Position numbers and translations under genes: made by a program. This document shows, one piece after another, positions 1 through 7,307 of a stretch of 10,983 nt of DNA; the stretch's first letter is position 1; every line of letters starts with the position of its first letter. Source of the DNA: Deltaproteobacteria bacterium (lineage in GTDB: Bacteria > Desulfobacterota > Desulfomonilia > UBA1062); contig QMLJ01000010.1 in the NCBI GenBank assembly GCA_003643935.1, forward strand, positions 1 through 10,983, in the 5' to 3' direction. The notes beneath the pieces are model-generated. The model saw nothing but the letters and a program-made list of their open reading frames with translations, made no database searches and had not been told where the DNA came from.

Positions 1-1
1 A

Positions 2-2485
2 TCTGGCATAACCTTAAACAGGATAATAGACCTCATCTCAGGCATTAACCGGGACATCCCCCTTGGTTTTACAAAGAGCAAGGAGGAATATTATAGTATA
101 ACATACTATGGTGAAAGGGACAGTGTCAGTGAGCTTAAGGACCTCACCATCTCTCCCAACGTAAAGCTGGGTAATATTGCTACCATACGCTGGGAGTACA
201 AGAAGAGGTTTTCTGCATACCTAGGTAATGGCAGGCCAGCCATCGCCATATCTGTACAGAGGGCACCTGGTGGTAGCGTCCTTGCCACGAGCAAAGCTGC
301 AAGGAAGATAATAAAAGGCCTCAAAGAACGCTACAAGAACATACGCTTCAAGCTTACAGACACCCAGAGAATCGTTATAGACACAGCAAACAGGAACATG
401 CTGGATGCACTCAGGGATGCCATAATATTCACGCTCATTGTGATTCTTATATTCCTTGGCAACTTTAAGGCTATGCTTGCGGCCCTGGTATCCATACCCA
501 TGGTGTTCTTCTCAACAATGGCCATTACCTGGATGATGGGGGGCGAGCTTAATATAGTGATCTACACGGCCATCATCCTTGCCCTAGGCATGCTCGTGGA
601 CGATGCTGTGGTGGTACTGGAAAACATCGAGCGCCACTTGAGCTCTCTGAAAGAGGACCTTAACACGGCAGTGGTTCAAGGGACAAAGGAGGTTATAGCA
701 CCAGTGTTTGCAGGTACCATTGCCACCATATCCATTATGTTCCCTTTACTCTTTGTCGGCGATTTTCCCCAGAAGATATTTAGGCCACTTGTTGAGACAC
801 TCATAATTGCACTTATTGCATCTTATTTCCTGTCCATCACCTTTATTCCCAGTTTCTCTGCCTACCTCTATAGAAAAGGGGTCAAGAAATCAAGGATAGA
901 ACTATGGCTCGAATCCCTGTACCAGAGAAGTTTTGGCAGACTGGTAACCCCTTATGTATCGATCCTTGAGTACTCTCAGGGCAAAAGGGCTGTATTGAGA
1001 AAGACGGGCATAACCCTTGCTGTTGTCTTGCTGTTCCTTGTGAGCCTTAGGGGAATAATGCCTGTGATTGGAAGGGACCTTATGCCACCCATGGATACAG
1101 GCATCATAATGGCACATGTGAGGTTCAGCACTAACGAGACCGTTGATGAAGTTCTAAAGCGCATAAGGCCTTTTACAAAATGGCTACACAGCCAGAAGGA
1201 AGTGGTAATGAGCTCTATCGCCTTCGGTAGCGAACCGGGAGTGCTTTCCCTTGGTAAAGGATCTCTACCAACGGAAGCCACCATGAGTATAAACTGCGTG
1301 GACAGGTTCAAGAGAAAAAAGACCATATGGCAATTAGAGAACGAGATAAGGGATCACCTGGTGAGACTTAGAAACACAAAGGCAGTGGATGTCTACGACT
1401 TCGGGGCAACAGCCATGTCTAGCATAAAGGCACCTATAGACGTGAGGCTAATGGCAGAGGATTATAACATCCTACCTGGTGTTGCCAACGATGTGGCAAG
1501 ACACCTTGAAAAGGTAAAGGGCCTTAAATCCATAAACACGAGCTGGGATAAGGACCTGACCGAGGTGAGGATAGATATCTATCCCAACAGGGCACTAGAG
1601 TATGGCCTAACCCCTGCCCAGGTTGCCTACCAGCTACCACTCAAGGGTTATCCCGTGACATTGAGTTCTAATCTGGTCTCCATGCAGACACAGTTTGTAC
1701 GCCTGTACTTCACCTACCCATACGCTGAATCCGTTGATAGCCTGAGGCTAATACCCATACAAACCCCAAAAGGCCCAGTACCTCTTACTGCCCTGGCATC
1801 CATTCACTATGGCCTCACATCTGCCAAGGTGGAGAGAGATAACATGCTCTACAGCATTGATGTCAATGCCTACAGGGCAAGGAGACCTGTATCCATATTT
1901 ACCTCTGATACGAATCATATCCTGAAAAAAGAAGTGGATACATCCGGTGTCGTGCTCAGCCAGGAGGGTGACATAAAACAGATGAAGGACAGTTTCACCA
2001 GGATGATTAAGGGCACAGGCATAGGTGTGGTATTACTTCTCATGGCGCTTATTGCCATATACCGTTCTGTGAGGATGGCGATTGTAATGATCCTGGTGCT
2101 ACCACTTTCCATGATCGGTGCTGCATGGGCCATGCTCATATTCCATAAGCCTAGCTGCATGCCAAGTCTGGTAGGCATCATGCTTCTTTTTGGTATCATC
2201 ATAAAGAACTCGGTACTGCTTATTGATTTCTACCAGGAATTCAGGAAGGAGGCAGGCCCGTTTGAAGCCGCCAAAGAGAGCGTAAGGATAAGGTTCAGGC
2301 CTGTGTTCATGACAGCATTTGGTACAATAGCAGGTATGATCCCCATTGCACTAGAATGGGCAGTGGGGCTTGAAAGGCTCTCCCCGCTTGCGGATGTTGC
2401 CATAGGTGGTCTACTCATAGGCACCATACTCACGCTTATATACGTGCCCATGTTTGCCTACTCCGTTGACACCGAGGATACTTAA
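2..2485 (+). CDS. RND (HAE1/AcrB-type) efflux pump inner-membrane subunit, 5'-truncated by window edge
   Basis: The frame is open from base 2 to the TAA at 2483-2485, giving 827 residues. The first in-frame ATG (398) is internal, so the true start lies upstream of the window. AcrB-type pumps are about 1030-1050 aa, so roughly 200 N-terminal residues are missing. The proton-relay Asp pair of TM4 is present in GMLVDDAVVVLENIERH (DD at visible residues 200-201, bases 599-604; AcrB D407/D408). The TM10 Lys is in GIIIKNSVLLIDF (K735, bases 2204-2206; AcrB K940). RFRPVFMTAFGTIAGMIP matches the conserved TM11 segment. Two transmembrane bundles flank a large periplasmic porter loop (about residues 360-680). 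The DD and K set indicates a proton-driven HAE1 pump rather than a metal HME pump. Substrate is unknown. Membrane-fusion and outer-membrane partners, if in this locus, must lie upstream; none follows. Confidence 0.95.
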   Translation, partial: SGITLNRIIDLISGINRDIPLGFTKSKEEYYSITYYGERDSVSELKDLTISPNVKLGNIATIRWEYKKRFSAYLGNGRPAIAISVQRAPGGSVLATSKAARKIIKGLKERYKNIRFKLTDTQRIVIDTANRNMLDALRDAIIFTLIVILIFLGNFKAMLAALVSIPMVFFSTMAITWMMGGELNIVIYTAIILALGMLVDDAVVVLENIERHLSSLKEDLNTAVVQGTKEVIAPVFAGTIATISIMFPLLFVGDFPQKIFRPLVETLIIALIASYFLSITFIPSFSAYLYRKGVKKSRIELWLESLYQRSFGRLVTPYVSILEYSQGKRAVLRKTGITLAVVLLFLVSLRGIMPVIGRDLMPPMDTGIIMAHVRFSTNETVDEVLKRIRPFTKWLHSQKEVVMSSIAFGSEPGVLSLGKGSLPTEATMSINCVDRFKRKKTIWQLENEIRDHLVRLRNTKAVDVYDFGATAMSSIKAPIDVRLMAEDYNILPGVANDVARHLEKVKGLKSINTSWDKDLTEVRIDIYPNRALEYGLTPAQVAYQLPLKGYPVTLSSNLVSMQTQFVRLYFTYPYAESVDSLRLIPIQTPKGPVPLTALASIHYGLTSAKVERDNMLYSIDVNAYRARRPVSIFTSDTNHILKKEVDTSGVVLSQEGDIKQMKDSFTRMIKGTGIGVVLLLMALIAIYRSVRMAIVMILVLPLSMIGAAWAMLIFHKPSCMPSLVGIMLLFGIIIKNSVLLIDFYQEFRKEAGPFEAAKESVRIRFRPVFMTAFGTIAGMIPIALEWAVGLERLSPLADVAIGGLLIGTILTLIYVPMFAYSVDTEDT

Positions 2486-2503
2486 GCATATTCTATATAA
2501 GAA

Positions 2504-2532
2504 TGGGCAAGAGTAGCTAAAGGTACTATAAT
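2504..2532 (+). promoter_or_regulatory. Possible sigma70-like promoter for the acyl ligase-acyltransferase pair
   Basis: A perfect TATAAT at 2527-2532 is preceded at 17 bp spacing by TGGGCA (2504-2509), which matches TTGACA at four of six positions. It lies between the RND stop (2485) and the ligase start (2656). The -10 is strong and the -35 weak. In an AT-rich spacer such a match can arise by chance, and the ligase could instead be read through from the RND gene. Confidence 0.3.
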
Positions 2533-2555
2533 TATGCAAGATGTCACTAAATATC

Positions 2556-2626
2556 GGGCACTAGGGTATAGGGCAAAGGAGCTGTCAGCTTTCAGCTTAA
2601 ATAAGGTGCCCAAGGTTAAAAAAGTA
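2556..2626 (+). repeat. Degenerate heptanucleotide-phased repeat, spacer copy 1
   Basis: From 2564 the spacer divides into consecutive 7-nt words, for example GGGTATA (2564-2570), GGGCAAA (2571-2577) and a perfect tandem TCAGCTT TCAGCTT (2585-2598), with GTGCCCA at 2606-2612. Similar words occur in the spacers at 5060-5247 and 10238-10342 (GGTATAA, GGGGCAAA, ATCAGCT, GGTGCC). This copy is the most degenerate of the three, and only the TCAGCTT pair is an exact repeat. Confidence 0.4.
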
Positions 2627-2655
2627 TCACTTAGAAAATACGGGGAAAAGGTGAT

Positions 2656-4152
2656 ATGATACCTTATCGAGCATTGGTATCAGCTGCAGAAAATTGGGGG
2701 GATAGGACCATCTTTATCTTGGAAGATGGCCTGGAGATAAGCTTTGAAGCCCTTCTGGAACGTGTGAACAAGCTGGCTAGCGCGCTCGAGAAACGTGGTC
2801 TAGAAAAGGGAGATGTATTAGCTGTACTCCTCCCCAATTGTATCGAGTTTATTGAGCTCTACATCGCTGCAGGTTCTCTCGGCATGATATTCCAACCCAT
2901 GGATATAAGATTCAGGGGGAAAGAACTTGCAAATGCACTGAAGTGGACAGATGCTAAGGTCCTGGCAGCTCACGCCATGGACGCAGAAAATATAGATTCC
3001 CTTGACCTGGACATAGAGATAAAGCTCCTTATAGGGGGTAAACACAAAGGATGGCAGGCATATGAAGGGTTTCTAGGTTCAGGCACATCGCCAAGGTATG
3101 AACCCGAGATGGATGAAGACATGGACAACAGCATGTTCATATTTACCTCTGGCAGTACTGGTGCCATAAAGTGTGTTCCTGTAACATGGCGGCAATTGGA
3201 TTTCTTTCCGCAGGATCTAATGACCGTAACTGGCATAAATCCTGTTGACAGGGGTATCTCACTTGTGCCAATGAGCCATATCTCAGGCCCTATAGTGGTA
3301 AACCTGTGTCTTGTATCTGGCTCTTCATACATTATTACATCACGTTTCACACCCCTTGCCATTGTAGACATGATGGAAACCTTTAGGGTTACCTGGACGC
3401 ACACGGTTCCGCCCATAGCGAGCCTCATTCTGAAAGGAATCTCCCGGGCTAGAGATCTCTCTAGTATGCGCTTTATAGCGCTTATGGGGACAAGCGTCTC
3501 TCCTCACATGCTCGTTGCCCTGGAACATGAAATACCATCAGTCAAGGCCATCCAGGGCTACGGTCTCACCGAGACCTCTCCACTTCTTACGCTACTGGAC
3601 CTTGAACACCACGCTGACAAAAGAGGGAGCATAGGCAAGGCCTTACCCGGTTCAGAGATCAAGATCCTGGATGAATCCGGGCATGAGGTTGTTCCTGGTG
3701 AACCTGGAGAAATAGTTGTAAGTGGTGAGAGGATCTTCAAGGGTTATTACAAAGACCCAGGGCTCAGTGCATCTGTAATCAGGGATGGCTGGTTTCACAC
3801 AGGAGATATAGCAAGGGTGGATAGAGAGGGGTTTTATTACCACCTCGGGAGAATGGATGATGTTATAAACGTGGGTGGGCTCAAGGTCTATCCCATTGAG
3901 ATAGAGAACGCCCTCCTACAACACCCACTGGTCCAGGACTGCGTGGCTTATGGTATACCGGACAAGAAGCGCGGACATGTAGTGGCTGTCGATGTCGTTC
4001 CAAAGGGTCGACACAAACTAATCCATGCCGAACTTAGAAGATTCCTTCTTGGCCATCTTGCGGAATACAAGATACCAACCCATATCAGGCGCGTTAAAGA
4101 GATAAGATTAACCGCCACTGGGAAACCTATCCGTCGACCTAGGGCTCAGTAG
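2656..4152 (+). CDS. AMP-forming acyl-CoA synthetase / acyl-acid ligase (ANL superfamily)
   Basis: This 498-aa protein has the full set of adenylate-forming motifs: the P-loop FTSGSTGAIKCVPV (163-176), GYGLTETSPL (301-310), GWFHTGDIARVD (378-389, ATP-ribose Asp at 384), GRMDDVINVGGLKVYPIEIEN (398-418, hinge and CoA/phosphopantetheine-facing loop) and the C-terminal catalytic Lys in TATGKPIRR (K490). It should activate a carboxylic acid as acyl-AMP and pass it to CoA or a carrier protein in the cytoplasm. The length is usual for medium/long-chain or aryl ligases, and substrate cannot be read from sequence. The start ATG follows AAGGTGAT, a close Shine-Dalgarno. The gene ends one base before the acyltransferase start, so the two are surely cotranscribed and may act in sequence. 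In the P-loop the usual Gly after Lys is Cys (IKC), a minor deviation. Confidence 0.93.
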   Translation: MIPYRALVSAAENWGDRTIFILEDGLEISFEALLERVNKLASALEKRGLEKGDVLAVLLPNCIEFIELYIAAGSLGMIFQPMDIRFRGKELANALKWTDAKVLAAHAMDAENIDSLDLDIEIKLLIGGKHKGWQAYEGFLGSGTSPRYEPEMDEDMDNSMFIFTSGSTGAIKCVPVTWRQLDFFPQDLMTVTGINPVDRGISLVPMSHISGPIVVNLCLVSGSSYIITSRFTPLAIVDMMETFRVTWTHTVPPIASLILKGISRARDLSSMRFIALMGTSVSPHMLVALEHEIPSVKAIQGYGLTETSPLLTLLDLEHHADKRGSIGKALPGSEIKILDESGHEVVPGEPGEIVVSGERIFKGYYKDPGLSASVIRDGWFHTGDIARVDREGFYYHLGRMDDVINVGGLKVYPIEIENALLQHPLVQDCVAYGIPDKKRGHVVAVDVVPKGRHKLIHAELRRFLLGHLAEYKIPTHIRRVKEIRLTATGKPIRRPRAQ

Positions 4153-4153
4153 A

Positions 4154-5059
4154 ATGAATCTGCTTAAATACTGGGGCAGGGACATAGGGTGGCAACTCAT
4201 CATAAGACTCCAGAAAAAGGTATACAGGACAGGAAACGTTACAAGCCTCTATCGTACAGCCGAATTACTCGGTTATACCGGCTACATCCTTCTCAGGTCA
4301 AGAAAAAGACTTATGATCTCGAACTTGAAAATGGTATTCCCAGACTGGGACAAGAGCAAGATCAGGGAAACTGCAAAAGACGCCGTAAGACACATGTCAA
4401 AAGGTTTTGCTGACCTATTTTACTATACAGAACACCCAGGACTGTTAAGAAAGCGTATCAGGTTGGAAAACCCAGAGATACTCGATGACATTCTGTCCAC
4501 AAATAAAGGTTTCATAATTGCCACCGGCCACATAGGGGTATTCCCCTTTGTATGCATGCCTGTAGTGTGGAGGGATGTACCCCTGGGAGTGGTCGTGCGT
4601 GATCCCCATGACGAACGTGTTGCAAGACTATTCAGATCACAACGCTCCAGGCTGGGCATGATATCCATACCTGACAAACCATACCTGAGTGCAGCCAGGC
4701 ATATATTCGAGATACTCCACGACGGTGGCGTGGTTATGTTCGCATTTGATATGTATCCAGGCCATGAACAGGGGATAGAGGTAGATTTCCTTGGTCGCAA
4801 GACCTTGATGTTCAGTGGTGTGGTACGCTCAGCGGCAAGTGCAAGGGTGCCAATACTCCCTGCATACATTATCCGCGACGCTGACGGCATCAATCATACC
4901 ATGAGACTGGATGAACCTATGTCTGTGCCTGCTTCAGCCCGGCACAGGGATCACCCCCTTACCCGGGTGGCTCTACAAGAACTCAGCGAATGGCTTTCCC
5001 AGATAATAAGAATCTACCCCGAACAGTGGTGGTGGATACACAGGCGCTGGCGCGGGTGA
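4154..5059 (+). CDS. LpxL/HtrB-family lipid acyltransferase with atypical HX4P motif
   Basis: This 301-aa protein fits the lysophospholipid/lipid A acyltransferase family (LpxL/HtrB type, about 300 aa). Visible marks are the N-terminal amphipathic/hydrophobic segment (about 10-48), NLKMVFPDW (57-65), the catalytic His in ATGHIGVFPF (H126), VVVRDPHDERVARL (146-159), FAFDMYPGHEQGIEVDFLGR (196-215) and the signature PEQWWWIHRRWR near the C-terminus (289-300). Members transfer an acyl chain to a lipid at the inner face of the cytoplasmic membrane. Oddly, the acidic residue expected five after His is Pro131. The ATG is one base after the ligase TAG, implying translational coupling. The neighbouring acyl ligase may supply its acyl donor (inference). 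It need not act on lipid A; aryl-polyene, ornithine-lipid or other envelope acylations use the same fold. It is the last gene before a convergent neighbour. Confidence 0.88.
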   Translation: MNLLKYWGRDIGWQLIIRLQKKVYRTGNVTSLYRTAELLGYTGYILLRSRKRLMISNLKMVFPDWDKSKIRETAKDAVRHMSKGFADLFYYTEHPGLLRKRIRLENPEILDDILSTNKGFIIATGHIGVFPFVCMPVVWRDVPLGVVVRDPHDERVARLFRSQRSRLGMISIPDKPYLSAARHIFEILHDGGVVMFAFDMYPGHEQGIEVDFLGRKTLMFSGVVRSAASARVPILPAYIIRDADGINHTMRLDEPMSVPASARHRDHPLTRVALQELSEWLSQIIRIYPEQWWWIHRRWRG

Positions 5060-5077
5060 TAAAAAAAGAGGAACAAA

Positions 5078-5228
5078 GCTTTAGATTGGCTATCAGCTAT
5101 CGGATTATTAACTGGTAACTGGCACCCGGCACCTTTGTCTTGGAAGTGTTACCCATGGCCTGACCTATTCAGCCTTATACCTTGTATCTTTTTTACTTTG
5201 CCCCTCTGTGCCTTTGTCCCTTTGTGCC
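5078..5228 (-). repeat. Degenerate 7/8-nt phased repeat in the convergent spacer, copy 2 (best read on minus strand)
   Basis: Read on the minus strand, 5228 to 5189 divides into five 8-nt words of the type GGCACAAA (5221-5228), GGGACAAA (5213-5220), GGCACAGA (5205-5212). It then switches to 7-nt words: GATACAA, GGTATAA (5175-5181), GGCTGAA. After a less regular stretch, 5133 down to 5085 again falls in 7-nt phase, beginning GGTGCCG, GGTGCCA (5120-5133), GTTACCA and reaching AGCTGAT (5092-5098). GGTATAA and the GG(C/T)GCCG-GG(C/T)GCCA pair recur in the spacer at 10254-10348. No gene or convincing rho-independent terminator is visible in this spacer between the convergent genes. Confidence 0.6.
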
Positions 5229-5247
5229 TTACGCCATAAGCCTACAT

Positions 5248-6636
5248 CTATATCAGTCCTGTGGTGAATTTGTACTCCCATTGCAAGAAAACCCAGTTCG
5301 CTTGCTCCCCTGATGCCAACCTCTTGGTGAACTCGCCAGGCCAAAAGTGTCCAAAGCCAACCTGTATCTGGGTGGCCTTTGTATAATCGTACCTGGCAAC
5401 TATGTCAAATTCCTTGCCCACGTCATCGCCGGCCAGTCCTGTCTTATCCCTGTATGCCTTAGGGTTAAGAGACCATCCGTCCTTGTCTTCAGCAAGCCAG
5501 AACTTGTGAAATTCCGCCTTTACATACGACCCCTCGCTTGGCTCCAGCTCCAGGTTCACCTGGGCGTCCTCAATGTTCTGCCAGCGGAACAGGTTCATCC
5601 TGCCATACATCTTGTCTCTTGCACCAAATGCCCCATCAAACCTACCGTGATCATGATCATACGGGTTTGAGTCACCTGAAGCGTAGCTATACTCAAAGCT
5701 GAATCTTGGGGACATGGAAATGTCTTTCATTCTGTAGCCAAAAAGCAGATGATAACCATAGGCCTCAATATCATCATCTGCATAGTCCCCGAATTGCCTA
5801 ACATATGTAAAATCCCAGTCAAACCCCATTATATCTTTCTTATATGCCCGAAAACCCGCATACCAAGAGTCGAGAGTGCCGTAAAGGCCATCCTCTCCCT
5901 TGTATCTACGGTGATTATCCCTCTTTGTCATGAAAAACGGTTCTACAGCTATACTGTACATGCTTTTCGGAAGGTCTACATGAGAATACATGCCGAACGA
6001 CTCGTAGAAATGGCGGTGCTTGAGGCTAAACTGGTCAGGGTTGTGTATCATGGTCCTGCCGTAGTACATGTCCAAAAAACCCTTATCAAACCTGTAGGAA
6101 AGCTTTAGGGCATCCCAGATCCACCTACCGGTATTGCCCCACTCGCCTGGCCCAAACACCCTCTTGTCGCCAAAGAATATCCTCTGCCTTCCGGCTTTCA
6201 TGCCTAAAGGCAGATTAAATAGGCCCTTTGTCTCTATAAAAGCCTTCCACAACTCCCACCTGTCCTTGTAAGGATTGTTCTCATCACCAAGGGTGGAATT
6301 GTAGAAAGCACTATCAGAGATGGCCAGATCCCAAGCCTCGGCATCCTGCATCCATAAAGCAAGGTGGGTCATGTGGCTTGGGAAATAGTCAAGGCCGGCC
6401 CTGAAACGCCCGAGAAGGAATCCATCATCGTTTGAAGAGCCCTGCGGCGGATTGTCACCATAATATTTCATGTTGAAATCATCCTGGAACTCGTATCGAA
6501 GGCGTATGTCAGAACCAAACTTGAGCTTGGCATCATCTGCATGTGCAATCCTGCATAAAGACGTAAAACTTAATGCTAGAATTATAACTGCCATTAAGCA
6601 TACCAAAGATCCATGCATCCTGTCATACTCGTGCAT
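5248..6636 (-). CDS. Alginate-export-family (AlgE-like) outer-membrane beta-barrel protein
   Basis: I take the start at 6634-6636 because GGAGGAA sits just upstream; the frame stays open to an ATG at 6702, but that would add 22 residues before the signal peptide. The result is 462 aa. Residues 1-33 form a signal peptide (hydrophobic core about 11-27, cleavage after AHA33). The mature protein starts with a strand-like segment (LKFGSDIRLRYEFQDDFN) and alternates aromatic-rich strands with acidic turns throughout. GMKAGRQRIFFGDKRVFGPGEWGN and NTGRWIWDALKLSYRF are characteristic of the alginate_exp family, an 18-strand AlgE-type barrel. Many homologues occur in species that make no alginate, so the transported solute is unknown. 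The C-terminus (WEYKFTTGLI) lacks the usual terminal Phe, although aromatic residues lie a few positions before it. It is a single-gene unit flanked by a convergent gene and a divergent operon. An FNR-type palindrome lies 66-79 bp upstream of the ATG. Confidence 0.85.
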   Translation of the reverse strand: MHEYDRMHGSLVCLMAVIILALSFTSLCRIAHADDAKLKFGSDIRLRYEFQDDFNMKYYGDNPPQGSSNDDGFLLGRFRAGLDYFPSHMTHLALWMQDAEAWDLAISDSAFYNSTLGDENNPYKDRWELWKAFIETKGLFNLPLGMKAGRQRIFFGDKRVFGPGEWGNTGRWIWDALKLSYRFDKGFLDMYYGRTMIHNPDQFSLKHRHFYESFGMYSHVDLPKSMYSIAVEPFFMTKRDNHRRYKGEDGLYGTLDSWYAGFRAYKKDIMGFDWDFTYVRQFGDYADDDIEAYGYHLLFGYRMKDISMSPRFSFEYSYASGDSNPYDHDHGRFDGAFGARDKMYGRMNLFRWQNIEDAQVNLELEPSEGSYVKAEFHKFWLAEDKDGWSLNPKAYRDKTGLAGDDVGKEFDIVARYDYTKATQIQVGFGHFWPGEFTKRLASGEQANWVFLQWEYKFTTGLI

Positions 6637-6701
6637 TTCATTCCTCCAATAATCTCTATTAATATAAGCCACATCGATACCCACAATCATTACAAGATAC
6701 A

Positions 6702-6715
6702 TTGATGCACGTCAA
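6702..6715. promoter_or_regulatory. FNR/Dnr/HcpR-type (CRP-FNR family) operator-like palindrome
   Basis: TTGATGCACGTCAA has the form TTGAT-N4-GTCAA, and TTGAC-N4-ATCAA on the other strand. It matches the FNR consensus TTGAT-N4-ATCAA at nine of ten fixed positions and is close to HcpR-like TTGAC-N4-GTCAA. A/T bases flank it on both sides. It lies 66-79 bp upstream of the barrel gene's ATG, a usual distance for an activator site. Weak -10 candidates on the minus strand are TATCGA (6674-6679) and TATATT (6661-6666). It is over 330 bp from the AOR operon and so more likely serves the barrel gene. Confidence 0.45.
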
Positions 6716-6795
6716 TATGTTATGTACCATCAAGCATAAATAGTGGGTATCTTAAATATTAGATATTGAGCTTCATGCCTTTCCAAAGACCGATT

Positions 6796-6966
6796 TCATT
6801 TGTCTGCAGGAAAGTGGCATGTTCTACAGGCGGCGTCATTTTGACCATGTAGCAGGCCAGCGTAAGAGCCAGAATGCTTAAACGACCCGGAGCCATGGAT
6901 GGTGGAGTATTTGAAATAACGCACTTGAATTAGGAAAATCGACTTATTTTGTACACCACTGATTGA
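6796..6966 (-). pseudogene. Probable C-terminal remnant of a c-type cytochrome (CxxCH motif)
   Basis: A minus-strand frame runs from after a TAA (6967-6969) to a TGA (6796-6798), with no ATG and no Shine-Dalgarno before the only GTG (6922-6924). Its last third reads as cytochrome-like: HGSGSFKHSG (residues around 6868-6897), then two further His/Gly-rich residues and a haem-binding CRTCH (6814-6828) followed by FPADK and the stop. A haem motif close to the C-terminus, preceded by scattered His that could be axial ligands, is common in multihaem cytochromes. The first third does not look conserved, so I infer that only about 35 C-terminal codons survive from a decayed gene. A chance CxxCH in non-coding DNA remains possible. 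Confidence 0.35.
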
Positions 6967-6981
6967 GCCTTATTTATGCTG

Positions 6982-7009
6982 TTGATATTAGGCCCAAGTA
7001 TGGTAAGAT
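6982..7009 (+). promoter_or_regulatory. Candidate sigma70-like promoter of the ferredoxin-AOR operon
   Basis: TTGATA (6982-6987, five of six to consensus) is followed after 16 bp by TAAGAT (7004-7009, four of six). GATAAT (7007-7012) is an alternative -10, but at 19 bp spacing. Either would start transcription about 30-40 bases before the ferredoxin ATG at 7056. Confidence 0.35.
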
Positions 7010-7055
7010 AATCTAGTAATTTATACTGTGTGATGACTCACCTTAAGGGGACTTT

Positions 7056-7307
7056 ATGAAAGTATTCAAGATAGAGGTCAAGCCAGAGCTCTGTACAGGT
7101 TGTCTCAGGTGTGAGCTTGCCTGTTCCGAGGTTTACACAGGTTCATTCAACCCTTCTGCTGCAAGGATAAAGGTTGTGGTCTCAGACACAGAGTGCTCCA
7201 TATCCTTTACCGAAGATTGCACCTACTGTGGCATCTGCGTGGATCATTGCTTTTACGATGCCTTAAAAAAGATTCCAGAGCAAACAGAGGAAGGGGGAAA
7301 ACTATGA
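7056..7307 (+). CDS. Small 2x[4Fe-4S] ferredoxin-like electron-transfer protein paired with AOR homologue
   Basis: This 83-aa protein has two canonical cluster motifs: CTGCLRCELAC (C13, C16, C19, C23) and CTYCGICVDHC (C55, C58, C61, C65), plus a lone C47. The usual Pro after the last Cys of each motif is absent (CSEV, CFYD). Length and motif spacing fit small iron-sulfur subunits encoded with tungsten oxidoreductases, related to HycB/BamC-like ferredoxin domains. It most likely carries electrons to or from the next gene's product in the cytoplasm. AAGGGGAC is well placed before the ATG. Its TGA (7305-7307) overlaps the next ATG (7304-7306) as ATGA, the strongest context evidence that the two proteins are made together and probably form a complex. 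Confidence 0.9.
   Translation: MKVFKIEVKPELCTGCLRCELACSEVYTGSFNPSAARIKVVVSDTECSISFTEDCTYCGICVDHCFYDALKKIPEQTEEGGKL

Larger units (their letters stand above)
6637..7055. other. Divergent intergenic region
   Basis: This 419-bp spacer separates the minus-strand barrel gene from the plus-strand ferredoxin-AOR operon. It contains the barrel gene's leader (GGAGG SD next to 6637, AT-rich TTATATTAAT on the minus strand around 6660-6669), an FNR-type palindrome (6702-6715), a minus-strand haem-motif remnant (6796-6966) and a candidate promoter for the AOR operon (6982-7009). No intact gene was found. Confidence 0.7.

Noticed and set aside
2490..2504. Inverted repeat ATTCT-ATATA-AGAAT just after the RND stop
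   Set aside because: The stem is only five A/T-rich pairs with no following T-tract, so it is not a credible terminator.
2534..2659. A 41-codon plus-strand frame starting ATG at 2534 and overlapping the ligase start as ATGA
   Set aside because: The overlap is attractive, but most of the frame consists of the heptamer-like spacer repeat, the ATG directly abuts a TATAAT, and the basic peptide shows no recognisable domain. I treat it as chance.
5222..5247. Terminator between the convergent genes (CTTA/TAAG arms at 5228-5240)
   Set aside because: The stem is four pairs with no GC-rich extension or T-run, too weak to call.
6637..6702. Upstream ATG at 6702 as the barrel-gene start (484 aa)
   Set aside because: A strong GGAGGAA directly precedes the ATG at 6636, and the signal peptide lies close behind that start.
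7193..7303. Longer N-terminal extension of the AOR frame
   Set aside because: It lies wholly within the ferredoxin gene in another frame. The AOR family N-terminus begins at 7304, with a good ribosome binding site.
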